Shown piece by piece: positions 1 to 7,687 of a stretch of 64,000 nt of DNA. The DNA is from Polyangium sp. y55x31. GTDB taxonomy: Bacteria; Myxococcota_A; Polyangia; Polyangiales; Polyangiaceae. Under the pieces are notes generated by a model. The model saw nothing but the letters and a program-made list of their open reading frames with translations, was not told where the DNA came from and did no database searches. Position 1 is the first letter of the stretch. Every line of letters begins with the position of its first letter. Location of the stretch: assembly GCF_029946505.1 (NCBI RefSeq), contig NZ_JARZHG010000033.1:62001-126000 (forward strand), read 5' to 3'. Both the position numbers and the translations under genes were made by a program.

Positions 1-2
1 TG

Positions 3-104
3 CCACTCGTGCAGGACCCCGAGGAGGTGCTCGCCACAGCCGACGCATTCGCCGCCGCAGTGGCTGCGATTTCGGGTGCGACGAGCCTCGGGCCGTACCG
101 CTGA
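3..104 (+). CDS. C-terminal fragment of an unknown protein (5' end outside window)
   Basis: An open frame enters from the left edge and runs 33 codons to a TGA at 102-104. The visible peptide is Ala/Val-rich and ends in SLGPYR. Codon choice is strongly GC-biased at third positions, as in neighbouring genes, and the stop lies just before hairpin cluster A, so I read it as the true end of a gene. There is too little sequence to assign a family or function. Confidence 0.5.
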   Translation, partial: PLVQDPEEVLATADAFAAAVAAISGATSLGPYR

Positions 105-106
105 GC

Positions 107-395
107 GCGGGGCGTTGCCCCGCACCCCAGCAGGGGGCTGTCCGCCCCCTGCACCCCGGACCAGGCACGGCCTGGACCGAAGGCGGAAGAACTGCGCGAT
201 GCGCAGTTCTTCCGACGGGCCGGTGGCAAGACCACACGCGGCGTTGCCAAGCGAGACGGCGGCGCTGCGGTGCCTGGTGGCAGCGTCTTCCCTGTCGACA
301 GCGCGCATCGCGCGCTGTCGCCACGGGTCCAGCGCTTGCGCTGGTCCGGGTGCAGGGGCGGACAGCCCCTGCTCGGGTCCGGGGTGAAACCCCGG
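107..395. repeat. Composite hairpin element, copy A (eight hairpins, 289 bp)
   Basis: Eight consecutive inverted repeats: 107-123 (7-bp stem), 130-152 (9 bp, loop TGTCC), 161-175 (6 bp), 184-214 (14 bp, loop GAT), 296-320 (11 bp, loop ATC), 329-344 (7 bp), 352-372 (8 bp, loop GGACA) and 379-395 (6 bp). The first three and last three are roughly reverse complements of each other as modules, so the whole element is quasi-palindromic. An inverted copy lies at 57318-57605. The hairpins are conserved with compensatory changes while the middle linker has diverged. It sits between the stops of two converging genes. I see no transposase or plausible coding sequence. It could be a REP/BIME-like or MITE-like element, or a structured RNA. 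Confidence 0.88.
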
Positions 396-423
396 CGCGA
401 CGCTGTGGTGGCAAAGCCGCGCG

Positions 424-1686
424 TCAGGGCGCGGGCGGCCGCGCGGAGCGTTCGACGGCGGCGAGCTCGATGGCTCGCAAGAGCTCCACGCTTCGTGTAT
501 CGCCTGGTGTGGCGTCGACGAGCTTGCGGGCGTGGTGCTTTGCTTCCTCGAGGATGCCGAAGCGCATCGTCAGGAGGGCGAGGTTCCGGCGCGCGGCTGT
601 GAGGTTTGGATCGGCGCGTAGTGCGGCGAGGTATCGCTCGCGGGCGCGGTTGTAGTCGTTTTTCTTGTCCGCGATGATCCCTAGATCGAAGAGCGCTTCT
701 GCGTCGTTCGGGGCTTCTTTGGGGATTGGCGCGAGGACCTTTTCTGCGCCTTCGAGGTCGTTCTCGCGGATGAGCAGCGCGCCGAGCAGCACCGCTGCGT
801 CACGACCGACGCCGCGATCGTGTGCCCGCCGGGCGGAGGCGACTGCTTCTGATGGTAGGCCTTGCTGATCGAGCGCCAGTGCGAGTGCGTAGTCGACGAG
901 CGGCTCGCTCCCGTCCACGAGCGCCGCGCGTGCGACTTCCTCGGCTCGTTTCCCCTCGCCGTTCGATGCGAGTGCGGCGGCGAGCGCGGCTTGCGCGAGT
1001 GCATCGGCCGGGCATGTGCCCACTGCGGCCTGCGCGGCGTCGAGCGCGCGGGGGGTGTCTCGCAGGTGCAGCATGACGAACACGCGGCGCGAGGCGCAGG
1101 CGCAGCTCGTGGGCTTCAGCGTGAGACATCGATCGACGACGGCGAGCGCGGCGGCGTGATCCCGTGCGCGCGCGTGGGGCTCGGTGATCATGTCGAGGGC
1201 GCGCCGTGCGTCGCCGTCGCGGAGCACGGTCTGCCACCACATTTGCGGCGTCGAGAAGAGCCACTCGGCCGAAGCGCCGAAAAGGACGACGCCGAGCGCC
1301 ACGACGGCGGACGCGACGAGGCGCTCGTTCTTGCGCGGAGCCACGAGGGCGGCGCACGCGGCGAGGCCCGTCCACAAGGGCACGGCCACGAAAAGCACGC
1401 CGCGGCCGAGCGGCGCGCGGGGACCGCGGAAGTACGCGCCGACGACGAGGGACACGACGACCGAGAGGACGAGCGCGCCGGCCGCGATTCTGGCTTCGGG
1501 CGAGCGGACGCGGGCGGCGAGGCGGAGCGCGCCGAAGACCACGGTGGCGAGCACGACGGCCGCGACGAGCGCGCTTGCGATCGAGCTGGGCGCGGGCTCG
1601 GGTGCGAAGAGTGGCGGCGCGATCGCCAGGGCGAACGCGTGCGCCGCGCGCGTGATCGTTTCTACGAGGATCGAAAGGATGGACAC
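424..1686 (-). CDS. Membrane-anchored TPR-repeat protein
   Basis: 420 aa. The N-terminal third has about four hydrophobic helices (roughly residues 36-60, 66-90, 94-114 and 121-145). From about residue 160 to the end it consists of TPR-like helical pairs with repeated A-x-x-x-L/Y-x-x-A patterns, for example around ALFDLGIIADKKNDYNRA and RNLALLTMRFG. It is probably an inner-membrane scaffold with a soluble TPR domain; the partner is unknown. It starts 22 bp after the collagen-like gene on the same strand and is probably last in that operon. Its stop lies about 30 bp from hairpin cluster A, which could also act as a transcription end. The function is not recognisable beyond the TPR fold. Confidence 0.75.
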   Translation of the reverse strand: MSILSILVETITRAAHAFALAIAPPLFAPEPAPSSIASALVAAVVLATVVFGALRLAARVRSPEARIAAGALVLSVVVSLVVGAYFRGPRAPLGRGVLFVAVPLWTGLAACAALVAPRKNERLVASAVVALGVVLFGASAEWLFSTPQMWWQTVLRDGDARRALDMITEPHARARDHAAALAVVDRCLTLKPTSCACASRRVFVMLHLRDTPRALDAAQAAVGTCPADALAQAALAAALASNGEGKRAEEVARAALVDGSEPLVDYALALALDQQGLPSEAVASARRAHDRGVGRDAAVLLGALLIRENDLEGAEKVLAPIPKEAPNDAEALFDLGIIADKKNDYNRARERYLAALRADPNLTAARRNLALLTMRFGILEEAKHHARKLVDATPGDTRSVELLRAIELAAVERSARPPAP

Positions 1687-1708
1687 GACGAACGAGGGCG
1701 CCCGTCGT

Positions 1709-2854
1709 TCAGTTGGTCACCATGACCCAGCCGTTGATCGCGTCGTTCGAGTTCAGCGCGGTGGCCGACACGTTTCGCACGCAGAACCCGACGTTGTACG
1801 TCCCTGCCGCGAGGCCCGACACCGTGCCCGCTGCGGCATAGGGCGCGCGCGCCGAGATGCTCGCGGCGGAGGTGTACGAGGCTGGGTAGAATGTGACGAG
1901 CGGGCCTGCGCCGGACTGGTAACAGAGGCCAAAACCCACCGACGTGGCCGAGCCCGAGCTCGTCCCGAGGATGGCCACCGCCGATCCCGTGATCCGCTGC
2001 CCCGCGGCGACGGTCACGCTGACCGGCGTCGCGGCCCACGCGAATGCGAGCGAGCTCCCGTTGACCGTCATGCCCGACGCGTCGAGGCTCGTGATCGACA
2101 CGACGCCCGTCGCGCCCGTCGCGCCCTTCGGACCCGTCGCGCCGGTATCGCCCTTTGGACCCTGCGAACCCGTCGCGCCGGTATCACCCTTTGGACCCTG
2201 TGGGCCCATCGCGCCGGTATCACCCTTTGGACCCTGTGGGCCCATCGCGCCGGTATCGCCCTTCGGACCCTGCGGACCCGTCGCGCCCGTCGCGCCCGTC
2301 GTACCTTTGGGGCCTTGCGGACCCGTCGCGCCCGTCGCGCCGACTGGACCTTGTGGACCCTCGGGACCCACGAGCCCTGTCGGATCGCCGACCCACTTGC
2401 CCGTCCCGTCGATCACGATCGTCCCGTTGACCCAGACCGACGTCGGGTGGATGTCGCCGACCGCGTCTCCTGCGACCATCGCGTAGGGCACGCTCTGTAC
2501 CGGGGCGCGCGGCGTCATCTCGGGATCGTCGCCGACCGTCACGCCGAGATAACGCACCGAGCCGTCGAACACCTTGTCGAACGGGGTGATCGTCCCGAGG
2601 TTGGCCGAGAAATACCCCTCCTCGAACGTGATCTCGTGCGACTCGGACCAGATCGGCTGGACCGCCTCGGGCTCGGCATAGAGGGCGAACTTCACCTTGA
2701 GCGTGCCATTCACCGGGGCATTGTCGGCGTCGTAGAGCCGCCCCTGGTGGGTGACGGTCTGCGGCACCGCGGCCTCTGCGGTGAGGGCGCCGGCAGCGAG
2801 CGCGAAAGCGCAGGCCGAAGCCGAGATCAGGCGCGTGATCATCCCGTTGCTCAT
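1709..2854 (-). CDS. Secreted collagen-like (Gly-X-Y) protein
   Basis: 381 aa. A signal peptide of about 28 residues ends near ALTAEA. An N-terminal globular domain (residues about 30-135) begins [18 protein letters not shown], a pattern I associate with myxobacterial secreted proteins. Then come about 30 uninterrupted Gly-X-Y triplets built from a 12-residue unit ([12 protein letters not shown] and variants), followed by a C-terminal beta-rich domain of about 120 residues. The ATG at 2854 overlaps the upstream stop as ATGA and has a GGGAG Shine-Dalgarno sequence, so translation is probably coupled to the lipoprotein gene. The product probably forms a trimeric surface or matrix fibre. The DNA under the triplets is a minisatellite and may vary in copy number. 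Confidence 0.85.
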   Translation of the reverse strand: MSNGMITRLISASACAFALAAGALTAEAAVPQTVTHQGRLYDADNAPVNGTLKVKFALYAEPEAVQPIWSESHEITFEEGYFSANLGTITPFDKVFDGSVRYLGVTVGDDPEMTPRAPVQSVPYAMVAGDAVGDIHPTSVWVNGTIVIDGTGKWVGDPTGLVGPEGPQGPVGATGATGPQGPKGTTGATGATGPQGPKGDTGAMGPQGPKGDTGAMGPQGPKGDTGATGSQGPKGDTGATGPKGATGATGVVSITSLDASGMTVNGSSLAFAWAATPVSVTVAAGQRITGSAVAILGTSSGSATSVGFGLCYQSGAGPLVTFYPASYTSAASISARAPYAAAGTVSGLAAGTYNVGFCVRNVSATALNSNDAINGWVMVTN

Positions 2855-3198
2855 GGCAAGCTCCCGTTCGCTCCAATGAGTCCGCCCTGCATCCGATAGC
2901 TGGGCGATGTCGTCTTCGACTGGTTCTGCGTGGGCTGCCCGAGCGTGAAGACCATCCTGTAGCTCGGGCTCTTCATCACGTCGCCGGCGCTCACGGTCTC
3001 GTTGCCGGGAGGCCCTGGTGGGACGGGAGGCCTTCCGCCGGCGCCGCCGTCGCCTCCGGTGCCGCCGCTGCCGCCGCCGCCGCCCGTGCCCGCCGTGGAT
3101 CCGGGCGTCGTCGAGGACGAGCCGTCGCCGCACGCCGCGACCATCCCCAAAAGGAGCAGCGCCGAAAGATAGAGAGCCCCGTGTTTCATCCGGTTCAT
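2851..3198 (-). CDS. Small lipoprotein with paired SPSYRM motifs
   Basis: 115 aa from the ATG at 3198, which has GAGG about 8 nt upstream; an in-frame ATG at 3189 is an alternative. A lipoprotein signal ends with VAAC (Cys23). A Gly-rich linker follows (about residues 35-60), then a proline stretch. The C-terminal 40 residues carry two copies of S-P-S-Y-R-M around the phrase [10 protein letters not shown] and end in [12 protein letters not shown]. From memory this tail accompanies collagen-like genes in other myxobacteria. The stop overlaps the collagen-like gene start by 4 nt, so the pair is co-translated. It may be an outer-membrane anchor or assembly partner of the collagen-like protein; that role is inferred from context. 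Confidence 0.75.
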   Translation of the reverse strand: MNRMKHGALYLSALLLLGMVAACGDGSSSTTPGSTAGTGGGGGSGGTGGDGGAGGRPPVPPGPPGNETVSAGDVMKSPSYRMVFTLGQPTQNQSKTTSPSYRMQGGLIGANGSLP

Positions 3199-3289
3199 GG
3201 ATGGCCTCGCGGTGAACGCCTCCGGGTGAGCATTAAACAGCCGTTCAGACTGGAAAGACAAGCGTGATTTTCAGCTAAGCTCCGCCTTC

Positions 3290-4471
3290 GTGACAGGGTT
3301 CATCGCTCCCTCGAGGCGGCCACCGATACCCGGCTCGGCCCTCGCCGCCGCCCTCCTCCTCCTCGCCGCGTGCCCTGCCGCCGCCGCCGACGCCCCCCGA
3401 AACACCGACGCGCCGGCCGCCACGAAAACCGACGCGCCGCCCGCCCCCGAAGCCTCGCCGCGTCCCCCGCCGTCGAGCACCCGCAAAGGCCTCGCCGTCG
3501 CGGGATCCTTCGTCCCCGGCGCGCTCGTGCATGGCACCGGACACCTCGTCCTCGGCCATACCCGCACCGGCCTCGTGCTCCTCGGCACCGAGGGCGTCGG
3601 GGTTGGGCTCATGGTCGCCGGGCTCGGCGGCGCGGCCGTGACCGGCGCCACCCGCAGGTTCATCGGCCCGATCATCCTCGGCACCGTCACCGGCGCCGCG
3701 TTCTTTTTCCTCTCGGCCCTCGCCGACGTCTACGGCGTCCTCGCGCCCGAGGGCGGCACCGGCAGCCCACCGGTCTACCTCCCCTGGGTCGAGACCCAGC
3801 TCGGCGTCACCTTCGTCCACGACCCGAACTTCGCCTACAACGCCTTCCTCACGCCCGGCGCCGATCTCCGCGCGGGCTCGTTTCGCCTCTCCGCGCTCGG
3901 CTTCTTCGCGCTCGACGACACCAACACCCGGACGCGCATCGCCGCCGCGTATCGCTTCTTCGGCCCGCGCCCCCGGACGAGCGAGTGCGCGCGCGACGGC
4001 TCGTACCTCGACGTCGAGTTCGCCCTGACGAACCACAGCTACGGCACCGAGGGTTTTTCCGTCACCACGGGCGAGGTGAACCTCCTCGGCCGCCTCGATC
4101 TCGCCCGCATCGGCCCCACGCTACGCGGCTCCTTCGCCGAGCTCGGCCTCGGCCTCGCGTATGCCGCGCATCGGTATCCGGGCATCGGCGTCGAGGCGAA
4201 CGATCTGCTCACCCCGCGCATGGCGTTCGGCATGTACCTCGGCCACAGCGGATATCCGCGCGGCGAGGCCATGGCTTATTACGAGCACCGCCACGACGGC
4301 TTGGCCGGCGGGCTGAAGGTCCCTGGCCTCGGCAGCGGCATCGCCGGGGCTTTCGGGGCCCAGACCAGGCTCTTCTTCACGCCCCGCTGGGGCGCGTTCT
4401 TCGATGTGCAGGGCGGCTCGGCGCTCGTCGGCCGCGCTTCGCTCCTCTTCCGGTACGGAGGCAACCCGTGA
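3290..4471 (+). CDS. Conserved hypothetical exported/membrane protein
   Basis: 393 aa with a GTG start at 3290. There is no clear Shine-Dalgarno sequence, but a TAAGCT hexamer ends 8 nt upstream, suggesting a leaderless message. An N-terminal signal-like hydrophobic stretch ends near CPAAAADA, followed by a Pro/Ala-rich linker to residue about 65. Hydrophobic segments at about residues 70-150 (GLVLLGTEGVGVGLMVAGLGG; IILGTVTGAAFFFLSALADVY) are followed by an aromatic-rich, beta-like C-terminal region ending in LLFRYGGNP, which could be an outer-membrane barrel. The GTG of the phosphoesterase gene overlaps its stop by 4 nt, so the two are co-transcribed. I do not recognise the family. Confidence 0.72.
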   Translation: MTGFIAPSRRPPIPGSALAAALLLLAACPAAAADAPRNTDAPAATKTDAPPAPEASPRPPPSSTRKGLAVAGSFVPGALVHGTGHLVLGHTRTGLVLLGTEGVGVGLMVAGLGGAAVTGATRRFIGPIILGTVTGAAFFFLSALADVYGVLAPEGGTGSPPVYLPWVETQLGVTFVHDPNFAYNAFLTPGADLRAGSFRLSALGFFALDDTNTRTRIAAAYRFFGPRPRTSECARDGSYLDVEFALTNHSYGTEGFSVTTGEVNLLGRLDLARIGPTLRGSFAELGLGLAYAAHRYPGIGVEANDLLTPRMAFGMYLGHSGYPRGEAMAYYEHRHDGLAGGLKVPGLGSGIAGAFGAQTRLFFTPRWGAFFDVQGGSALVGRASLLFRYGGNP

Positions 4472-5586
4472 AGCCCACGCAATCGTTCTTCGCCGCGCTC
4501 CTCCTCGCCTCCGCGGCGCCGCTCTTCACCTCCTGCCTCGACGTCGCCGAGGGCCGCGCCCGCCGTGATCTCGACGTCGGCCGCGCCGCGCAGGGCGACG
4601 TCGGCGTCGAGGTCGCCGAGGGCCTCGCGGCCGTTCGTCGCCTCGGCGCCCGCGAGCTTCACCTCTGGGCCTCCGCGCCCACGCTCTCGATCCGCTTGAC
4701 CACGGGCGCCGCGGGCGGGGGCACGTGGAACGTTCGTATCGAAAACCTCCTCCCCGACGCGGAGCTCGTCGCCGAAACGAAGGCCGGCGCGCCCCTCGAC
4801 GTCGCGATCGCCGACACGCCTTTCCCCACGGAGCGCACCTTCCGCCTCGAGCTCCCGGCGAACGACGAGATCACGCTCTCCCTCCGCGCGCCCGATCGGG
4901 CCTTGCTCACGCCATGGCGGTTCGCCGTCTTCGCCGACGTCCAGGAGGCCATCGACGGCGTCCAGGACATCTACACGAAGATGAACGCGACGCCGAACAT
5001 CCGCTTCGCGCTCATCAGCGGCGATCTCACCTCGCAGGGCACGGTCGAGCAGCTCGAGACCTTCCAGCGCGAGATGAAGGCCCTCGCCTTCCCTTGTTAC
5101 TCGACGCTCGGCAACCACGAGCTCGGCACGCGGGACGACCTCTACCACGAGTATTTCGGCCGCGGGAACTACACCTTCGATTTCCGGGGGGTTCGCTTCA
5201 CGCTCCTCGACTCGGCGAGCGCCACGCTCGATCCCTTGGTCTACACGTGGCTCGACGGATGGCTCGAGGGCAGCCGGGATCGTTTGCACGTCGTCACGAT
5301 GCACATCGTGCCCATCGATCCCGTTGGCTCCCGCAACGGCTCGTTTGCGAGCCGGGCCGAGGCCGACAAGCTCCTCTCACAGCTCGCGCGGGGCGGGGTC
5401 GACCTCACGTTTTATGGGCACATCCATTCGTATTACGCGTTCGAGAACGCGGGCATCCCGGCGCACATCACGGGCGGCGGCGGCGCGATCCCGGAGCGCA
5501 TGGATGGCATCGGCCGGCATTTCCTCACGGTCGACGTGATCCCGCCGGGCGTGTTCGAGCAGGTGGCCATCGTTCGCGTCGATTGA
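4468..5586 (+). CDS. Calcineurin-like metallophosphoesterase lipoprotein
   Basis: 372 aa with a GTG start at 4468 overlapping the previous stop (GTGA) and GGAGG upstream. The lipobox LFTSC puts the anchor at Cys23. A fibronectin-like or PapD-like N-terminal region (about residues 60-145) precedes a calcineurin-type catalytic domain with motifs in order: ADVQ 156-159 (the usual DxH first motif), SGDL 184-187, GNHE 215-218, MHIVP with His279, and GHIH 317-320. The family hydrolyses phosphomonoesters or diesters with a two-metal centre; the substrate is unknown. The first motif is Asp-x-Gln rather than Asp-x-His, which would change one metal ligand. It probably acts outside the cytoplasm. Its 3' end faces two minus-strand terminators. 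Confidence 0.85.
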   Translation: MKPTQSFFAALLLASAAPLFTSCLDVAEGRARRDLDVGRAAQGDVGVEVAEGLAAVRRLGARELHLWASAPTLSIRLTTGAAGGGTWNVRIENLLPDAELVAETKAGAPLDVAIADTPFPTERTFRLELPANDEITLSLRAPDRALLTPWRFAVFADVQEAIDGVQDIYTKMNATPNIRFALISGDLTSQGTVEQLETFQREMKALAFPCYSTLGNHELGTRDDLYHEYFGRGNYTFDFRGVRFTLLDSASATLDPLVYTWLDGWLEGSRDRLHVVTMHIVPIDPVGSRNGSFASRAEADKLLSQLARGGVDLTFYGHIHSYYAFENAGIPAHITGGGGAIPERMDGIGRHFLTVDVIPPGVFEQVAIVRVD

Positions 5587-5596
5587 TCGCGCGAAC

Positions 5597-5648
5597 AAAA
5601 AGAAAAAGCGCCTACTCGACGGCGGGGGGGGGAACCGGAGCAGGCGCT
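5597..5648 (-). terminator. Intrinsic terminator 1 with C9 loop (minus strand)
   Basis: Read on the minus strand, an 11-bp stem (arms 5638-5648 and 5607-5617, one mismatch) encloses a loop with nine consecutive C, followed by a T-rich run interrupted by one C (5597-5607). On the plus strand it is a G9 run between the arms, with no T-tract. It belongs to a pair with the terminator at 5823-5872 and converges with the phosphoesterase gene. Confidence 0.8.
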
Positions 5649-5800
5649 CGCGTAGGAGTAGAGCAACCCGTATACCAACCTCGGGATCCTCCTGATCCGC
5701 GAAGATCCGCGCCGGATCGACCTCGCGGCATCGCAATCTTGAAAGGATGCGTTGCATCCGTGCGAGGCGTCCTCGCCCCGGCCAAACGTCAGCAATGCTG
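5597..5800 (-). ncRNA. Candidate small RNA 1 (homologous to candidate 2)
   Basis: No gene fits here. Reading leftward, conserved blocks occur in fixed order: ATTGCGATGC (5737-5728), 58 nt, GGGTTGCTC (5669-5661), 9 nt, then the terminator with the C9 loop. The same blocks recur with near-identical spacing in the next element (57 and 10 nt), so the two are homologous. The 5' end is uncertain. An AT-rich stretch at 5787-5816 flanked by CGTCAG/CTGACG could hold the promoter. A tandemly duplicated 3' UTR is an alternative. Transcription is not shown by the sequence. Confidence 0.4.
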
Positions 5801-5822
5801 ATTACATTATCTGACGATGGAT

Positions 5823-5872
5823 AAAAAAAGAGCGCCTACTCGACGGTGGGGGGGGGACCGGAGCAGGCGCTC
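5823..5872 (-). terminator. Intrinsic terminator 2 with C9 loop (minus strand)
   Basis: On the minus strand a 12-bp stem (arms 5861-5872 and 5830-5841, one mismatch) closes a loop containing nine C and is followed by T7 (5829-5823). It lies about 200 bp downstream of the AtoE-type transporter gene on the same strand and could terminate that transcript, a small RNA, or both. Confidence 0.85.
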
Positions 5873-6035
5873 GCCCATCCCTAGGAGCAACCCTTGGGCC
5901 AATGGGATCGATTCGTCCTTTCCGATACTTACCTACCACCCACCCCCCATGCATCGCAATTCTGCAATCCACGGCGATCAATTCTGCATTGGCAGAACGT
6001 GCTTGTTATCACCAATAGCAGGATTCCAACGTGTT
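5823..6035 (-). ncRNA. Candidate small RNA 2 or structured 3' region
   Basis: This AT-richer stretch downstream of the transporter gene has no credible gene. It carries ATTGCGATGC (5960-5951), then 57 nt, GGGTTGCTC (5893-5885), 10 nt and the C9-loop terminator, matching candidate 1 block for block. The 5' boundary is unknown; it could be processed from the transporter mRNA or have its own promoter. C-rich loops are a known way for bacterial small RNAs to reach G-rich Shine-Dalgarno sites, but any such role here is inference. Confidence 0.4.
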
Positions 6036-6067
6036 CTATCGCCCCGCGTCATGAGGAATGCAGCCGT

Positions 6068-7561
6068 TCAGAGCGGATACGGCAAGGTCGCGCCGAGCAC
6101 GGTCACGAGCAGCAGCACAATGGGGAACAGGACGAGGAATACGATGAACGTGTAGCCCATCACGTCGCGCGCTCGCAGACCGAACAGGCCCAGGATCGGC
6201 AACATCCAGAACGGCTGCACCAGGTTCGCCAGCGCCTCGCCGAGATCGTAGACGGCCACCATCCACCCGAGGTGCACCTTCAGATCGTGCGCCGCCTGCA
6301 TCACGTACGGCGCCTCGATCACCCATTTCGACCCCCCGCTCGGCACGAACACCCCGAGCACGGCCGAGTACACCGCCACGATCGCCGGATACGTCCGGGG
6401 CGTCGACAGCCCCACGAAAAACCCCGCGATCGCCTCGTTGAGGTGCGTCTTGACGATCAACGCCGCGATCCCCGCGTAAAACGGGAACTGCAGGATCACG
6501 CCCCACACGCCCGGCGTCGCCTCCTTCACCGCGCGCATCAGCCGCGCCGGCGTCCCGTGCAAGAGCACCCCGAGCGTCAGGAAGATCAGGTTCACCGTGT
6601 TGAGGTTGAGCGCATTGAGCCCCTGCCCGCTCGACGCGAAGTACCCCACGAGGTAGCCGCCCGAAAGAAGCACGAACAGCACGCTCGGGATGGGCGAATG
6701 TTCGAGCCACTCCCCCGGCGTCGCCTTCCGCGGCGGCTCGTCGGCTTCGAGCGGGGATTGCCCGAGATCGATGCCGAGATCCGAAGCGCTCCGCGCCCGC
6801 GCGGCCGACGGCGCGTAGAAATACACGAGCGCCGTCACGACGACGATCTCGACCACGACGGACACGAGGCTCTGCCACAGGAAAATCGTGCTCGACAGCG
6901 GAATCACGCCGCCCGGCACCTTCCCGCCCGCCTCCACGATCGCGCGTGTCGCCGGCTGCATCGCGCTCGGCGTCGCCATCTGCAGCGCCGCGCTCCCGCT
7001 GAGCCCCTGCGCCCAGATGCTCCCGAGCCCGAGGAACGCGCTCGCGGCCACCGCACGATAATCGACGCCGCGCACGCGCCGCGCCGTCTCCTTCGCGAGC
7101 ATCGCGCTGAAGATCAGCGAAAACCCCCAGTTGAACCACGACGAGAGCATCGCGAAGAGCGCGACCCACGCGATCGCGACCTGCGGCGAACGCGGCACGG
7201 AGGCGAGCGCGCGGATGAGCCGGTACACGGGCCGCGTCGTCGCGACCACGTACCCCGTGATGATCACGAGCGCCATCTGCAGCGTGAATGGGATGAGCTC
7301 CCAGAACCCGCCGCCCCAGATCGCCGCGACCTCTGCGGCGGCGCTCGCCGCGCCCCGCTTCTGCGACAAACTCACCCACGCGGCGATCACCACGAGGAAC
7401 GTGGCCACGAGCGCGAACACGAACGCGTCGGGGATCCACCGCTCGGCCCACGCGGTGAACCGCGCCGCGACCCGCTCGAGCGCGCCCGCGGGCGGCTCTC
7501 CGTCGGACGGCAGAGGAGCTTTCGGCTTGTCGAGGGAGCTCGGCAGCTCGGCACCGGACAT
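6068..7561 (-). CDS. atoE: AtoE-type short-chain fatty acid transporter
   Basis: 497 aa from the ATG at 7561; extending upstream would run into the divergent regulator. After a hydrophilic N-terminus of about 35 residues there are around 11-12 membrane helices. Phrases such as SSWFNWGFSLIFSAMLAKE, GLGSIWAQGLSGSAALQMAT and VFVPSGGSKWVIEAPYVM are typical of the SCFA_trans family, which imports acetoacetate or short-chain fatty acids at the inner membrane. It is somewhat longer than the E. coli protein (about 440 aa) because of the N-terminus and a cytoplasmic loop of about 40 residues near the middle. The divergent TetR gene is a likely regulator. No CoA-transferase or thiolase genes accompany it here. 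Confidence 0.88.
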   Translation of the reverse strand: MSGAELPSSLDKPKAPLPSDGEPPAGALERVAARFTAWAERWIPDAFVFALVATFLVVIAAWVSLSQKRGAASAAAEVAAIWGGGFWELIPFTLQMALVIITGYVVATTRPVYRLIRALASVPRSPQVAIAWVALFAMLSSWFNWGFSLIFSAMLAKETARRVRGVDYRAVAASAFLGLGSIWAQGLSGSAALQMATPSAMQPATRAIVEAGGKVPGGVIPLSSTIFLWQSLVSVVVEIVVVTALVYFYAPSAARARSASDLGIDLGQSPLEADEPPRKATPGEWLEHSPIPSVLFVLLSGGYLVGYFASSGQGLNALNLNTVNLIFLTLGVLLHGTPARLMRAVKEATPGVWGVILQFPFYAGIAALIVKTHLNEAIAGFFVGLSTPRTYPAIVAVYSAVLGVFVPSGGSKWVIEAPYVMQAAHDLKVHLGWMVAVYDLGEALANLVQPFWMLPILGLFGLRARDVMGYTFIVFLVLFPIVLLLVTVLGATLPYPL

Positions 7562-7668
7562 GCGGCGCAGGGTACTCGCCTCGTGCGTGGATGTCGCTGT
7601 TCTTCCCGCGGTTCCGTGGTTCGCGTCGCGCTTCCGTTTGACGATGGCGCCGGCGACGTGCGAGCAAT

Positions 7669-7687
7669 CTGCCGATGGCATCGGCAG
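7669..7687. promoter_or_regulatory. Candidate TetR operator across the regulator start codon
   Basis: CTGCCGATGGCATCGGCAG is a perfect 8-3-8 inverted repeat, and the ATG of the TetR gene (7675) lies inside it. Size and symmetry fit a TetR dimer site, so it could autoregulate the gene and perhaps atoE. The GC-rich composition makes chance palindromes common, so this is tentative. Confidence 0.4.

Noticed and set aside
76-655. Several overlapping short frames within and beside hairpin cluster A
   Set aside because: They translate the hairpins into Arg/Pro/Gly-rich peptides. Stem changes between copies are compensatory rather than codon-synonymous, so protein coding is unlikely.
5587-6067. Possible known riboswitch in the AT-rich island
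   Set aside because: I tried to match the conserved blocks to common riboswitch cores and saw none. The elements end a minus-strand transcript and do not precede a gene on that strand within reach of control.
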